A DNA stretch of 13,812 nucleotides from JAKLKS01 sp964370855 (GCA_964370855.1 CAYJMF010000118.1:1-13812); one strand, 5' to 3'. Numbered from the stretch's first letter, positions 1 to 7,469 are shown. Made by a program: numbers and translations. The notes: a model not told the origin generated them from the letters alone.

Positions 1-50
1 GGGCGGGGGCGAGACCCTTCCTCCCGGGCCATGATGGTTCGCCCCCGCCC
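1..50. repeat. 12-bp perfect inverted repeat at window edge
   Basis: Bases 1-12 (GGGCGGGGGCGA) are exactly complementary to bases 39-50, with a 26-base interval, so the transcript could form a strong G/C stem. It precedes the leader of the HEAT gene and could be the terminator hairpin of an upstream gene outside the window. No T run follows, so a classic intrinsic terminator is not supported. The left arm begins at base 1, so the stem may extend beyond what is visible. Confidence 0.35.
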
Positions 51-272
51 CCGCCGCCAATCTGGGTCGGGTTCAGTATGGCGGCCTACCGCCCCGAAAC
101 TTGATCTCCCGTCGCCGATCCTGACGATTCTTCGGCAACGAGATGGAGGTGACGGGTATCATCCCGCACGCACTCCGGGGGGGGCGAAAGCGATGTCGAA
201 GCCGGGTGTTCCCCCCATCCTCGCCGGTGTCGGGCCGGCATCCGGGGCTTCGCCGCCGGGGCGCACCTCCAC
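51..272. other. Leader region without a supported gene
   Basis: I see no convincing coding region here. A forward open frame from 31 to 300 reads as a low-complexity Arg/Pro/Gly-rich peptide and the reverse frames look equally random. TTGATC at 101-106 and TATCAT at 157-162 resemble promoter hexamers but are not correctly spaced to each other, and neither has a good partner. GGAGGTGA at 145-152 is a strong Shine-Dalgarno look-alike with no ATG, GTG or TTG at a usable distance. The promoter for the downstream operon presumably lies here, but I cannot place it. Confidence 0.4.
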
Positions 273-323
273 GCAGGGCATGAACCAGTGCAGGGCATGA
301 ACCAGTGCAGGGCATGAACGAGT
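273..323 (+). repeat. Three tandem 17-bp repeats across the first gene start
   Basis: The 17-base unit GCAGGGCATGAACCAGT occurs at 273-289 and 290-306, and with one mismatch (C to G) at 307-323. Each unit contains an ATG followed by A. Because the period is 17, the ATG of one unit opens a six-codon frame (MNQCRA) whose TGA overlaps the ATG of the next unit as ATGA, at 297-300 and again at 314-317. The last ATG (314) lies in the frame of the HEAT-repeat gene. Whether this is a slippage duplication or a translated coupling leader cannot be told from sequence alone. Confidence 0.8.
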
Positions 324-1417
324 CCACCAGCAACGGTCCGGGCTCCGGGACCGCCGCCCCCGGCGGCGGCGGCGATGCCGCGTCGGCGCCCGGTCCCGCC
401 TACCGTGGCCCCGGCGTCGTGGAGACCGAGGCGCCGCGGTCCGGGTTCCTCCCCGTCCTCCTGCGGTTCTTCGTGGTCCCCCTCGTGCTGGTGGCCGCCT
501 CCCTCGGCGTCTTCGCGGCCCTCGGCGCCGTCGTCGGGCGGGGGGCGCCCACCTCCGACGACCTCGTGGCCGGCATCGCCGGCGGCGGGAAGAACTCCCG
601 CTGGCAGGCGGCCCAGGACCTCGCCAACCAGGTCGCCCGCGGCGAAGTGGACCTGCACGCCGACGAGGCCCTGGCGAGGACCGTGGCCGCGGCCTTCGCG
701 AGGGCGCGGGCCGAGGGGGACGATCCCCGCGTCCTCCAGATGTTCGCCGTCCTCCTCGGCCGCTCCCCGGCCCCCCTCGCGCGACCCGTCCTCGAGGAGG
801 CCCTCGCCGACGGCGACCCCGACGTGCGGATCTTCGTCCTCGGCGCCCTGGCGGAGCTCGGCGACGCCGCCTCCCTCGGCCCCGTCGCCGACCGCGCCGC
901 GGACCTCGACCCCGGGGTCCGGACCATGGCCGCCTACTCCCTGGCCGTCCTCCTCGAGAAGGCCGGGAAAGCCGCGGCCGGTGCGGAAGCCGCCGCGGCG
1001 GTCCTCGTGAAGGCCCTCGGCGACCCCGCCGTGGACGTGCGCTGGAACGCGGCCCTCGGCCTCGCCCGCCTGCGCCGGACCGAGGGGGCGGACCTCCTCT
1101 GGCAGATGCTGCACCGGGACTACGTACGCGCGAACCTCGCGACCGGGGACGGGGCCGGCGGGTTCCGCGCCCTCTTCGCCCCCGGCGGCCGCGACCCGGC
1201 CACCCCGGGTGAGGTGGAGGAGCGGGTGGTGCTCAACGCCCTCTCCGCCGTCTTCCGGCTCCGCGACCGCTCCATGATCGGGGGGGTGGCGGCCCTGGCG
1301 GAGGTGGACCCGAGCGCGCCCGTGAAGGACTGGGCGCTCCGCGCGAAGGCGGCGATCGAGGACGAGATCCGCGAGCGGGGGCCGGTGGACCCGCGGACCT
1401 GGACCGCGGCCCGCTAG
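305..1417 (+). CDS. Membrane-anchored HEAT-repeat protein, first gene of the complex III operon
   Basis: The product is 370 residues from GTG 305, or 367 from ATG 314. An in-frame TGA at 281-283 excludes any earlier start. GTG 305 has a weak AGGG (292-295) nine bases upstream, while ATG 314 sits in an ATGA overlap with a mini-ORF. Residues 1-47 are a disordered Gly/Ala/Pro/Ser-rich tail and about 50-78 form one membrane helix. From about 83 to 355 the protein is alpha-helical with repeated HEAT-like units, recognisable by DPxVR motifs (DPDVRIF, DPGVRTM, DPAVDVRW) followed by an Ala/Leu-rich helix. No catalytic motif is visible. HEAT repeats bind proteins. Its position 29 bases before the Rieske gene suggests an assembly factor or accessory subunit of the cytochrome bc complex, which is inference. 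The HEAT fold call is fairly secure and the role is not. Confidence 0.8.
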   Translation: MQGMNESTSNGPGSGTAAPGGGGDAASAPGPAYRGPGVVETEAPRSGFLPVLLRFFVVPLVLVAASLGVFAALGAVVGRGAPTSDDLVAGIAGGGKNSRWQAAQDLANQVARGEVDLHADEALARTVAAAFARARAEGDDPRVLQMFAVLLGRSPAPLARPVLEEALADGDPDVRIFVLGALAELGDAASLGPVADRAADLDPGVRTMAAYSLAVLLEKAGKAAAGAEAAAAVLVKALGDPAVDVRWNAALGLARLRRTEGADLLWQMLHRDYVRANLATGDGAGGFRALFAPGGRDPATPGEVEERVVLNALSAVFRLRDRSMIGGVAALAEVDPSAPVKDWALRAKAAIEDEIRERGPVDPRTWTAAR

Positions 1418-1446
1418 GGCGGGCGGAGGCGACGGAGGGAAGGACG

Positions 1447-1965
1447 ATGGCGGAAGAACCGAAGACCGGCGGGGACGACGGCGTCACGCGGCGGTCCGCG
1501 ATCTCCCTCGGGCTCGGCTGGGCCGGCTTCGTCGGCGCGGCGGGGGCCATGGGGGCCGGGATGGTCCGCTTCCTCTTCCCCAACGTGACCTTCGAGCCCC
1601 CCCAGAAGTTCAAGGTCGGGTTCCCGGCCTCCTTCTCCATCGGGGTCTCGGAGACCTTCAAGAGCGAGTACGGCGTCTGGATCTGCCGCAACGAGGAGCA
1701 GATCTACGCCCTCATCGCCGTGTGCACCCACCTCGGGTGCACGCCCAACTGGCTGGCCGGCGAGAGCAAGTTCAAGTGCCCCTGCCACGGCTCCGGCTTC
1801 TACGGGAACGGCGTCAACTTCGAGGGGCCGGCGCCGCGCCCCCTGGAGAGGGCGGCCATCAAGATCGACGACGACGGGCAGCTCCTCGTGGACAAGGACC
1901 GCAAGTTCCTCTTCGAGGCGGGCCAGTGGGACGACCCCGCGTCCTTCGTGGCGTTCAGGGCCTAG
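1447..1965 (+). CDS. qcrA: Rieske iron-sulfur protein of a cytochrome bc/b6f-type complex
   Basis: This 172-residue protein carries both Rieske cluster boxes: CTHLGC at residues 93-98 and CPCHGS at 111-116. By analogy to the family, C93, H95, C111 and H114 bind the 2Fe-2S cluster, and C98 with C113 form the stabilising disulfide. The N-terminus has a twin-arginine pair (R15-R16) before a hydrophobic segment (about 18-41), the usual uncleaved Tat signal-anchor that leaves the cluster domain outside the membrane. The protein takes an electron from quinol at the Qo site and hands it to the c-type cytochrome. GGAGGGA at 1434-1440 lies six bases before the ATG and supports this start. The next gene, 40 bases on, encodes cytochrome b, its direct partner. 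The length is normal for short bacterial Rieske subunits. Confidence 0.96.
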   Translation: MAEEPKTGGDDGVTRRSAISLGLGWAGFVGAAGAMGAGMVRFLFPNVTFEPPQKFKVGFPASFSIGVSETFKSEYGVWICRNEEQIYALIAVCTHLGCTPNWLAGESKFKCPCHGSGFYGNGVNFEGPAPRPLERAAIKIDDDGQLLVDKDRKFLFEAGQWDDPASFVAFRA

Positions 1966-2005
1966 CCCCGCGGGCGGCGGAAGAGAGAGCGGAGAAGGAA
2001 ATCGG

Positions 2006-2791
2006 ATGTCCATCCTGAAGAAGACCGGCGAAGAGATCCGGAAGTCGCAGGTCTGGCGGTCCATCTTCCGCCACGGCCCGCCGACCACGCACCGCAACCG
2101 GGCCATGGCGGTGGCCACCAACGTCTTCCTCCATCTCCACCCGGTGAAGACCCGGACCTCGGGCGTGCGGATGTCCTACACCTGGTGCATGGGCGGGATC
2201 ACCTTCTTCCTCTTCCTCGCCCTCACGGTCACCGGCATCCTGCTGATGTTCTACTACCACCCCACCGCGGACAAGGCCTTCAACGACATCGTCTCGCTTC
2301 GGCAGGACACGCCGCTCGGCATCATGCGGGAGCTCCACCGGTGGGGGGCCCACGCCATGGTCCTCTCCGTGTGGCTCCACATGTACCGGGTGTTCATGAC
2401 CGGCTCCTACAAGCCGCCGAGGGAGTTCAACTGGAACGTCGGCGTGGTGCTGCTGCTCCTCACGCTGCTCCTCTCCTTCACCGGGTACCTGCTCCCCTGG
2501 GACCAGCTCGCCATCTGGGCCGTCACCGTGGGCACCAACATGGCCCGCGCCCACCCGGTCATCGGCCACGAGGGCCCCGGCGCCGAGCTCCTCAAGATCG
2601 GCGACATCTCGCTCGTGACGGCGGGCTCCGACATCCGCTTCGCGCTTCTCTCGGGGCGGTTCGTCGGGGAGGCGACGCTGCTGCGGTTCTACGTGCTCCA
2701 CTGCATCGCCATCCCCTTCGCGGCGGTGATCCTCATGGCGGTGCACTTCTGGCGCATTCGCAAGGACGGCGGCATCAGCGGACCGATGTAG
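2006..2791 (+). CDS. qcrB: Cytochrome b, N-terminal (b6-type) subunit
   Basis: This 261-residue protein is the four-helix, two-heme half of a split cytochrome b. Helices lie at about 60-84, 105-131, 143-168 and 224-250. Heme ligands are H111 and H125 in helix B and H232 and H247 in helix D. The 14 residues between the second pair match b6-type rather than mitochondrial-type cytochrome b. C61, in WCMGGIT, aligns with the Cys of plant PetB (FYCLGGIT) that covalently holds heme c_i, so a third heme is predicted. RELHRWGAH, SFTGYLLPWDQ and FWRIRKDGGISGP are further family signatures. The roughly 55-residue cytosolic N-terminus is somewhat long. AAGGAA at 1995-2000, five bases from the ATG, supports the start. 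The gene sits between the Rieske and subunit IV genes, as expected for a three-part core. Confidence 0.95.
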   Translation: MSILKKTGEEIRKSQVWRSIFRHGPPTTHRNRAMAVATNVFLHLHPVKTRTSGVRMSYTWCMGGITFFLFLALTVTGILLMFYYHPTADKAFNDIVSLRQDTPLGIMRELHRWGAHAMVLSVWLHMYRVFMTGSYKPPREFNWNVGVVLLLLTLLLSFTGYLLPWDQLAIWAVTVGTNMARAHPVIGHEGPGAELLKIGDISLVTAGSDIRFALLSGRFVGEATLLRFYVLHCIAIPFAAVILMAVHFWRIRKDGGISGPM

Positions 2792-2849
2792 GCGCGGTCG
2801 CGGACGCGGCGGAAGCGAAGCGGACCCTGGACTCCTGAGAGGAACTCGG

Positions 2850-3926
2850 ATGGAAGGCTTCAAGCACTTCCTGAACGAACTGTCGGACCCGGCGATCTTC
2901 CTCACGATCTCCGTGGCCCTCTTCCTGGCCCTGCTGAAGTGGTACCGGGTGGTCACCCGTCCGCAGATCGCGGGGGCCATCGGCGCCCTGATGCTGGCGG
3001 CCCTCGTCTTCGGGGCCATGGACGACAACCTCGTCCGCAACGCGCTGGGCAAGCCCGACAACATCCCCATCCCCCTCATGCTGGGGACGGTGGCCTTCTT
3101 CACCTGGCTCTCGCTGCGCAAGGCCGCCATCAACGACGAGCGGGCCGAACGGGGGCTCCCCCCGGCGGAGGCCGAGGAGGGGAAGCAGAAGGTCTACACA
3201 TGGCCCGACCTCGTCTTCTCCGAGTTCGTCTGCCTGCTACTCGTGTCGGCGCTCCTCCTCGTATGGGCCTGGCAGCTGAAGGCCCCCCTCGAGCCGCCGG
3301 CCAGCGCGTCGAAGACGCCCAACCCGGCCAAGGCGCCCTGGTACTTCCTCGCCCTCCAGGAGATGCTCGTCTACTTCGACCCGTGGCTCGCCGGCGTCGT
3401 CCTGCCGGGCCTCATCGTCGTGGGGCTCATGGCCATCCCCTACATCGACCCCAACCCGCGGGGGAACGGCTACTACACCTTCACGGAGAGGAAGTTCGCC
3501 ATCTCCATGTTCCTCTTCGGGTTCCTCATCCTCTGGGTGGTCCTCATCCTCTACGGGGCGTTCCTGCGCGGCCCGAACTGGAACTTCTTCGGACCCTTCG
3601 AGCGATGGGACGCCCACAAGGTCGTGGCGCTCACCAACGTGAATCTCTCGGAGTACTTCTGGATCCACTGGCTCGGGAAGCCCCTCCCCGAGGCCTGGTA
3701 CATCCGCGAGGCGCCGGGCTTCCTCCTGCTGGGCGGGTACTTCGCCGTCATCCCGCCCCTGCTCGCCTTCACGAAGCTCCGCGGCCTCTATCAACAGCTC
3801 GGATTCGCCCGCTACAACATCCTCATGCACCTGCTGCTGTTCATGGCGCTGCTGCCCATCAAGATGGTCCTGCGCTGGTCCGTCAACCTGAAGTACCTCA
3901 TCGCGATCAAGAACTACAACGTGTAG
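2850..3926 (+). CDS. Enlarged subunit IV / cytochrome b C-terminal-domain protein
   Basis: This 358-residue membrane protein contains the C-terminal half of cytochrome b, which completes the quinol-oxidising (Qo) site. The family core runs from about 118 to 310, with helices at about 120-142, 180-198, 216-238 and 289-308. The loop motif normally PEWY reads APWY at 162-165, so the Qo glutamate is absent. It is followed by FLALQEML and IPYIDPNPRG, typical of the family. The protein is more than twice the length of plant subunit IV (about 160 residues). It has three extra predicted helices before the core (about 14-31, 38-57, 72-90), a charged linker (92-117) and one extra helix after it (322-342). 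GAGAGGA at 2837-2843 precedes the ATG by six bases. It follows the b6-type gene by 58 bases and is its structural partner; petD is the nearest named gene, but the architecture differs. Confidence 0.92.
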   Translation: MEGFKHFLNELSDPAIFLTISVALFLALLKWYRVVTRPQIAGAIGALMLAALVFGAMDDNLVRNALGKPDNIPIPLMLGTVAFFTWLSLRKAAINDERAERGLPPAEAEEGKQKVYTWPDLVFSEFVCLLLVSALLLVWAWQLKAPLEPPASASKTPNPAKAPWYFLALQEMLVYFDPWLAGVVLPGLIVVGLMAIPYIDPNPRGNGYYTFTERKFAISMFLFGFLILWVVLILYGAFLRGPNWNFFGPFERWDAHKVVALTNVNLSEYFWIHWLGKPLPEAWYIREAPGFLLLGGYFAVIPPLLAFTKLRGLYQQLGFARYNILMHLLLFMALLPIKMVLRWSVNLKYLIAIKNYNV

Positions 3927-3959
3927 GAGCGGCGCGGGCGCCCGCGGGCGCCCGGAGAG

Positions 3960-3965
3960 AAGGAG
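3960..3965 (+). promoter_or_regulatory. Ribosome binding site fixing the GTG start of the octaheme gene
   Basis: AAGGAG ends six bases before GTG 3972. It is a good match to the anti-Shine-Dalgarno sequence and supports this GTG as the true start, directly ahead of the membrane anchor. Confidence 0.7.
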
Positions 3966-3971
3966 CGAAGG

Positions 3972-6900
3972 GTGCAGACTCCCGAGGACAGGTTCTACAA
4001 CCCGGCGAAGATCAACGGCTGGTTCGCCGTCTCGGCGCTGCTGGCGCTGGCCGCCGGCGCGGCCGCCATCCTCGCCGACCACTACGACCGCGAGTGGAAG
4101 GAGTACCAGCGGGCCTTCCACGCGATGGAGAAGGAGCGCGCCGGCGCCCTCGTCGCCCTCGAGGGCTCCGCCGAGGGGGCCCTCCCCCCGGGGGCGGCCG
4201 CGGTGCGCAACGCCCTCCTCTTCGCGGGGGGGACCCCCGCCGGCGGCTCGAACCTCGACGACGCTGGGTTCAAGGAGGCCCTGAAGGCCCTCCGCAACGA
4301 CCCCGACTTCGCACCCGGCGCCGCGCTGGCGGCGGGCTTCTACGAGCAGGAGGCCGCCTCCCTGCTGACGAAGGAGATCATCGCGGAGAAGGTCCGCCTC
4401 GAGGAGGCCCGCAAGGCCGCCGAGGACGAACGGTTCGAGGCGGAGCAGGAGCAGAGAAGCCTCCAGGCCCTCGTGGACGAGCACAAGTTCTCCATGGATC
4501 ACGCCCGGGCCCAGGGCCACGGGCACGAGGCGGAGGCGGCCGAGGCGGAGTGGAAGGCGGCGGTCCAGCGGGAGGCCGGGGCCCGCGCCCGCATGGATGC
4601 CGCCGCCCGCGCGAAGTCCGACCGCGACGGGGACCTCAAGGTCCTCCTCGCCCCCGTCGCCGACCGCGAGGCCCGCGCCCGGACCCTCCTCGAGGGCGCC
4701 GGCGTCGCCGGGGCCCGCCGGAAGATCGACTCCTGGATCGCCGGGGGCCTCCGCGACGCCCCCATGCTGGACTTCGTCGCCCCGGTGACCCGCATCGAGC
4801 AGAAGGTCTTCCCCGACCTGACCGTGGACTACAACTTCGCCCAGGTCCCCCGGGTGGACCGCTGCATGACCTGCCACACGGGCATCGACAAGGTGAAGGT
4901 GGACCCGGAGACGGGGGACGTGACACCGCTCTTCACGGCGGAGAACACCCCGGAGAAGGTCTTCCGCACCCACCCGCGGCCGGAGCTCTTCGCCTCCTCC
5001 GTGTCGAAGCACTCCGCGGACCAGGTGGGCTGCACCGTCTGCCACGACGGCCTCGGCTGGGGCCTCTCCTTCAACGACGCCTACCACACTCCCTCCACCG
5101 TGGAGCAGGAGGAGGAGTGGGAGCGGAAGTACCACTGGCACCGTGGGGAGTCCTGGACCTTCCCCATGCTCCCCATGAAGCACGTCGAGGCCTCCTGCGC
5201 CAAGTGCCACCGCGACCCCGCGGCCACGAAGCCCGCCGACTCCTTCGCCAAGGAGATCCCCCAGGCGCCGGTCTGGAACCGCGGACAGCGGCTCGTCGAG
5301 GAGAAGGGTTGCTTCGGCTGCCACAAGATCGACGGCTACGCCGTGCCGGGACTCGACCGGTGGCTCGCGGAGATCGCCCGGCCCGCCGAGAAGGAGGCCG
5401 CGCTGGCGACGGCGCAGCGGCGGACCGGGCCGAGCCTCCTCCGTGTGGCCTCCAAGTGGAAGTCCGAGGACGCGGCGTGGAAGTGGGTGTGGAACCCCTC
5501 GGGTCTTCGGCCGACGACGAACATGCCCCACTTCTTCGGCCAGCCCAACAACCGCGGCGTGGACCCCCTCACGGGCGTGGACTACGACCTGCGGACGCGC
5601 ACCGAGGTCTCCGGGATCACGGCCTACCTGTGGGACGCGTCGGAGCCCTGGGAGCGCCCCGCCCCCGGCGGCGCCGGCGACGCGGAGAACGGGAAGAGGC
5701 TCTTCGGCTCCTCCGAGGAGGGGGTGGGCTGCGTCGCCTGCCACTCCACGAAGGACTTCCCCCGGCCCGACGGCGGCGCCGGCAACGGGTTCGGCCCGGA
5801 GCTCTCCACCGTGGGCTCGAAGGTCGGCGAGGCCTGGCTCTTCCACTGGGTCCGGAACCCCTCGGACTACTGGCACGGGACCCGGATGCCCTCCCTCCGC
5901 CTGACCGACGCCGAGGCGAGGGACGTCGCCGCGTACCTCGCCTCGCTCCGCGACGGGGCGTGGGAGGCGGAGGCGGTCCCCGCCGTCAGCGACGGCATGG
6001 TGCGGGACCTCGCCCTGGAGGCGGCCCGCCTCCAGGCGGCTCCCGGCCAGGACCCCGCCGCCCTGGTGGACGGTGCCGACCTCCGCGGGCGGCTCCGCAT
6101 GATCGGGAAGCGGGCCGTCGCGAAGTACTCCTGCTTCGGCTGCCACGAGATCAAGGACTTCGAGAAGGCGGACCGCATCGGCACCCAGCTCGGCGGCAAC
6201 GAGGGCTGGGGAAGCAAGGATGTGGACCGCCTCGACTTCGGCCTCATGGAGGACCCGAAGGCCGTCGAGACCTTCGCCGACTGGGGCGCCGCGCTCCTCC
6301 CGCACCGCAAGCCGGAGTGGGCCCGCCTGAAGCTCCTCAACCCCCGCATCTACGACGCCGGGGTGACGAAGCAGCCCCACGAAAAGCTCCTCATGCCGGA
6401 TTTCCACTTCACGCCGGAGGAGGCCGACGCGGTGGTCACCTACCTGATGTCGCTCCAGGTGGGGGAGATCAGCGCGAAGAAGCGCCCCGCCCGCGGCCCC
6501 GAGGACGTCGCCGCGGAGCGGATGCGCTGGCTCGTCCGGCAGTACAACTGCTACGGCTGCCACACCGTCGTCTCCGAGACCCTGCCCGGCGGCGAGGGCG
6601 GCGCCTGGGAGCCGCGTCCCCGGGGCGGCGACATCCGGCCCTGGATCCTCGACGGCGAGGGCGACCCCAACCGGGACTTCTGGCCGCCCACCCTGGGCGG
6701 CGAGTCGGTCCTCCGGCAGCAGGCGAAGGAGCGGGCCCCCCTCACGGGAATGAAGCCCGAGGAGATCCGGAAGATCCGCGAGGTGGGGGAGGGGACCAAG
6801 GTGCAGGCGTCCTGGCTCTTCCGCTTCCTGCGGGACCCCGGGGCGCTGAACCTCCGCTACTGGCTCAAGGTCCGCATGCCCACCTTCGCCTACTCCGAGG

Positions 6901-7334
6901 CGGAGCTGAACGCGCTGGTCCACGGCTTCGCCGCCGAGGACCGGGTCCCCTTCCCCTTCGAGGACCGGAAGTTCTCCGACCTCGACGACGCCGGCCGGGC
7001 GAAGGCGCGGGACCTCTTCCAGACGCTGGAGTGCGCCAAGTGCCACCCGACCCGCGGGGCGGGGGGGCCGCCGCCGGCCGGCGCCGCCCCGGACCTCACA
7101 TTCACGCGGGAGCGCCTCCGGCCGGACTGGGTGCGGATGTGGATCGAGGACCCCGCCGCCCTCCAGCCCGGGACCAAGATGCCCCCGTTCTGGCCCTGGA
7201 AGGAGACGACCCTGGGCCCCGCCTCGGCCACGGGGGAGAAGAACCCCAAGTACGGCAACGACCCGCACGCGCAGATGCGGGGGATCATCGACTACGTCTT
7301 CGACATCGGCCGGGACGCGTCCCCCTCGAAGTAG
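3972..7334 (+). CDS. Membrane-anchored octaheme c-type cytochrome of the bc complex
   Basis: The product is 1120 residues from a GTG start. One membrane helix (about 16-35) anchors it. Residues about 125-240 are Glu/Lys/Arg/Ala-rich and look like a coiled coil. Eight CXXCH heme c motifs follow, with first Cys at 298, 354, 409, 447, 587, 721, 860 and 1021. The first three are clustered among extra His residues (THP, HTP, WHRG, KHV) and have no clear Met partner. Each of the last five is followed by an MP motif (M518, M639, M808, M969, M1070), 49 to 109 residues on, the pattern of class I cytochrome c with His/Met ligation. The layout is thus anchor, coiled coil, triheme module, five tandem monoheme domains. 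It most likely takes the place of cytochrome c1/f and may carry electrons toward the oxidase encoded downstream. The sequence is open throughout with no frameshift. Heme count is secure; exact role is inference. Confidence 0.93.
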   Translation: MQTPEDRFYNPAKINGWFAVSALLALAAGAAAILADHYDREWKEYQRAFHAMEKERAGALVALEGSAEGALPPGAAAVRNALLFAGGTPAGGSNLDDAGFKEALKALRNDPDFAPGAALAAGFYEQEAASLLTKEIIAEKVRLEEARKAAEDERFEAEQEQRSLQALVDEHKFSMDHARAQGHGHEAEAAEAEWKAAVQREAGARARMDAAARAKSDRDGDLKVLLAPVADREARARTLLEGAGVAGARRKIDSWIAGGLRDAPMLDFVAPVTRIEQKVFPDLTVDYNFAQVPRVDRCMTCHTGIDKVKVDPETGDVTPLFTAENTPEKVFRTHPRPELFASSVSKHSADQVGCTVCHDGLGWGLSFNDAYHTPSTVEQEEEWERKYHWHRGESWTFPMLPMKHVEASCAKCHRDPAATKPADSFAKEIPQAPVWNRGQRLVEEKGCFGCHKIDGYAVPGLDRWLAEIARPAEKEAALATAQRRTGPSLLRVASKWKSEDAAWKWVWNPSGLRPTTNMPHFFGQPNNRGVDPLTGVDYDLRTRTEVSGITAYLWDASEPWERPAPGGAGDAENGKRLFGSSEEGVGCVACHSTKDFPRPDGGAGNGFGPELSTVGSKVGEAWLFHWVRNPSDYWHGTRMPSLRLTDAEARDVAAYLASLRDGAWEAEAVPAVSDGMVRDLALEAARLQAAPGQDPAALVDGADLRGRLRMIGKRAVAKYSCFGCHEIKDFEKADRIGTQLGGNEGWGSKDVDRLDFGLMEDPKAVETFADWGAALLPHRKPEWARLKLLNPRIYDAGVTKQPHEKLLMPDFHFTPEEADAVVTYLMSLQVGEISAKKRPARGPEDVAAERMRWLVRQYNCYGCHTVVSETLPGGEGGAWEPRPRGGDIRPWILDGEGDPNRDFWPPTLGGESVLRQQAKERAPLTGMKPEEIRKIREVGEGTKVQASWLFRFLRDPGALNLRYWLKVRMPTFAYSEAELNALVHGFAAEDRVPFPFEDRKFSDLDDAGRAKARDLFQTLECAKCHPTRGAGGPPPAGAAPDLTFTRERLRPDWVRMWIEDPAALQPGTKMPPFWPWKETTLGPASATGEKNPKYGNDPHAQMRGIIDYVFDIGRDASPSK

Positions 7335-7374
7335 GGGCCGCGCTTCCGGCGTGATTTCTTCCCCGGCGGAAGGG

Positions 7375-7398
7375 GGAAGGGGATACTCGTCCCCTTCC
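7375..7398. terminator. Perfect 9-bp hairpin between the complex III and oxidase gene blocks
   Basis: GGAAGGGGA (7375-7383) pairs perfectly with TCCCCTTCC (7390-7398) around the six-base loop TACTCG. It lies 41 bases after the octaheme stop codon in the only large intergenic gap of the block (139 bases). No U tract follows, so it may be a weak or Rho-assisted terminator, an RNA-processing site or a 3' stabiliser that sets different levels for the two halves. Confidence 0.45.
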
Positions 7399-7461
7399 AC
7401 GAGCCCCCCGCCGTCCGCGGTCCGGCGGTTCGTCCGGCAAGTCCGTTTCGACGCTTCTCAA

Positions 7462-7469
7462 AAGGAGGT
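7462..7469 (+). promoter_or_regulatory. Strong ribosome binding site fixing the start of the lipoprotein gene
   Basis: AAGGAGGT is a near-perfect Shine-Dalgarno sequence, four bases before GTG 7474. It shows that translation starts here and not at the upstream in-frame GTG 7351. The choice also puts the signal peptide exactly at the N-terminus. Confidence 0.85.

Noticed and set aside
145..152. Strong Shine-Dalgarno-like GGAGGTGA
   Set aside because: No ATG, GTG or TTG lies 4-12 bases downstream on this strand.
101..162. Promoter-like hexamers TTGATC (101-106) and TATCAT (157-162)
   Set aside because: They are about 50 bases apart and neither has a good partner at 16-18 bases, so no promoter is called.
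31..300. Possible small gene in the leader (89 codons)
   Set aside because: Its composition is low-complexity, it has no good ribosome binding site and no recognisable motif. Only its last six codons are of interest, as part of the 17-bp repeat.
3972..7334. Octaheme hydroxylamine oxidoreductase or octaheme nitrite/tetrathionate reductase
   Set aside because: The heme count is the same, but the five C-terminal domains have Met-Pro distal ligand motifs and wide spacing of class I cytochromes. The compact bis-His packing of those enzymes and a CXXCK active-site motif are not seen.
2939..7354. Forward-strand open frame of 1471 codons overlapping subunit IV and the octaheme gene
   Set aside because: It reads Arg/Pro/Gly-rich sequence out of frame with two proteins that carry clear heme or cytochrome b motifs. 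It is a GC-driven shadow.
3237..7400. Long reverse-strand open frame of 1387 codons
   Set aside because: It lies antisense to the octaheme cytochrome and subunit IV genes. Its translation is low-complexity Gly/Arg/Glu/Val-rich with no recognisable domain. High GC makes stop codons rare in such shadow frames.
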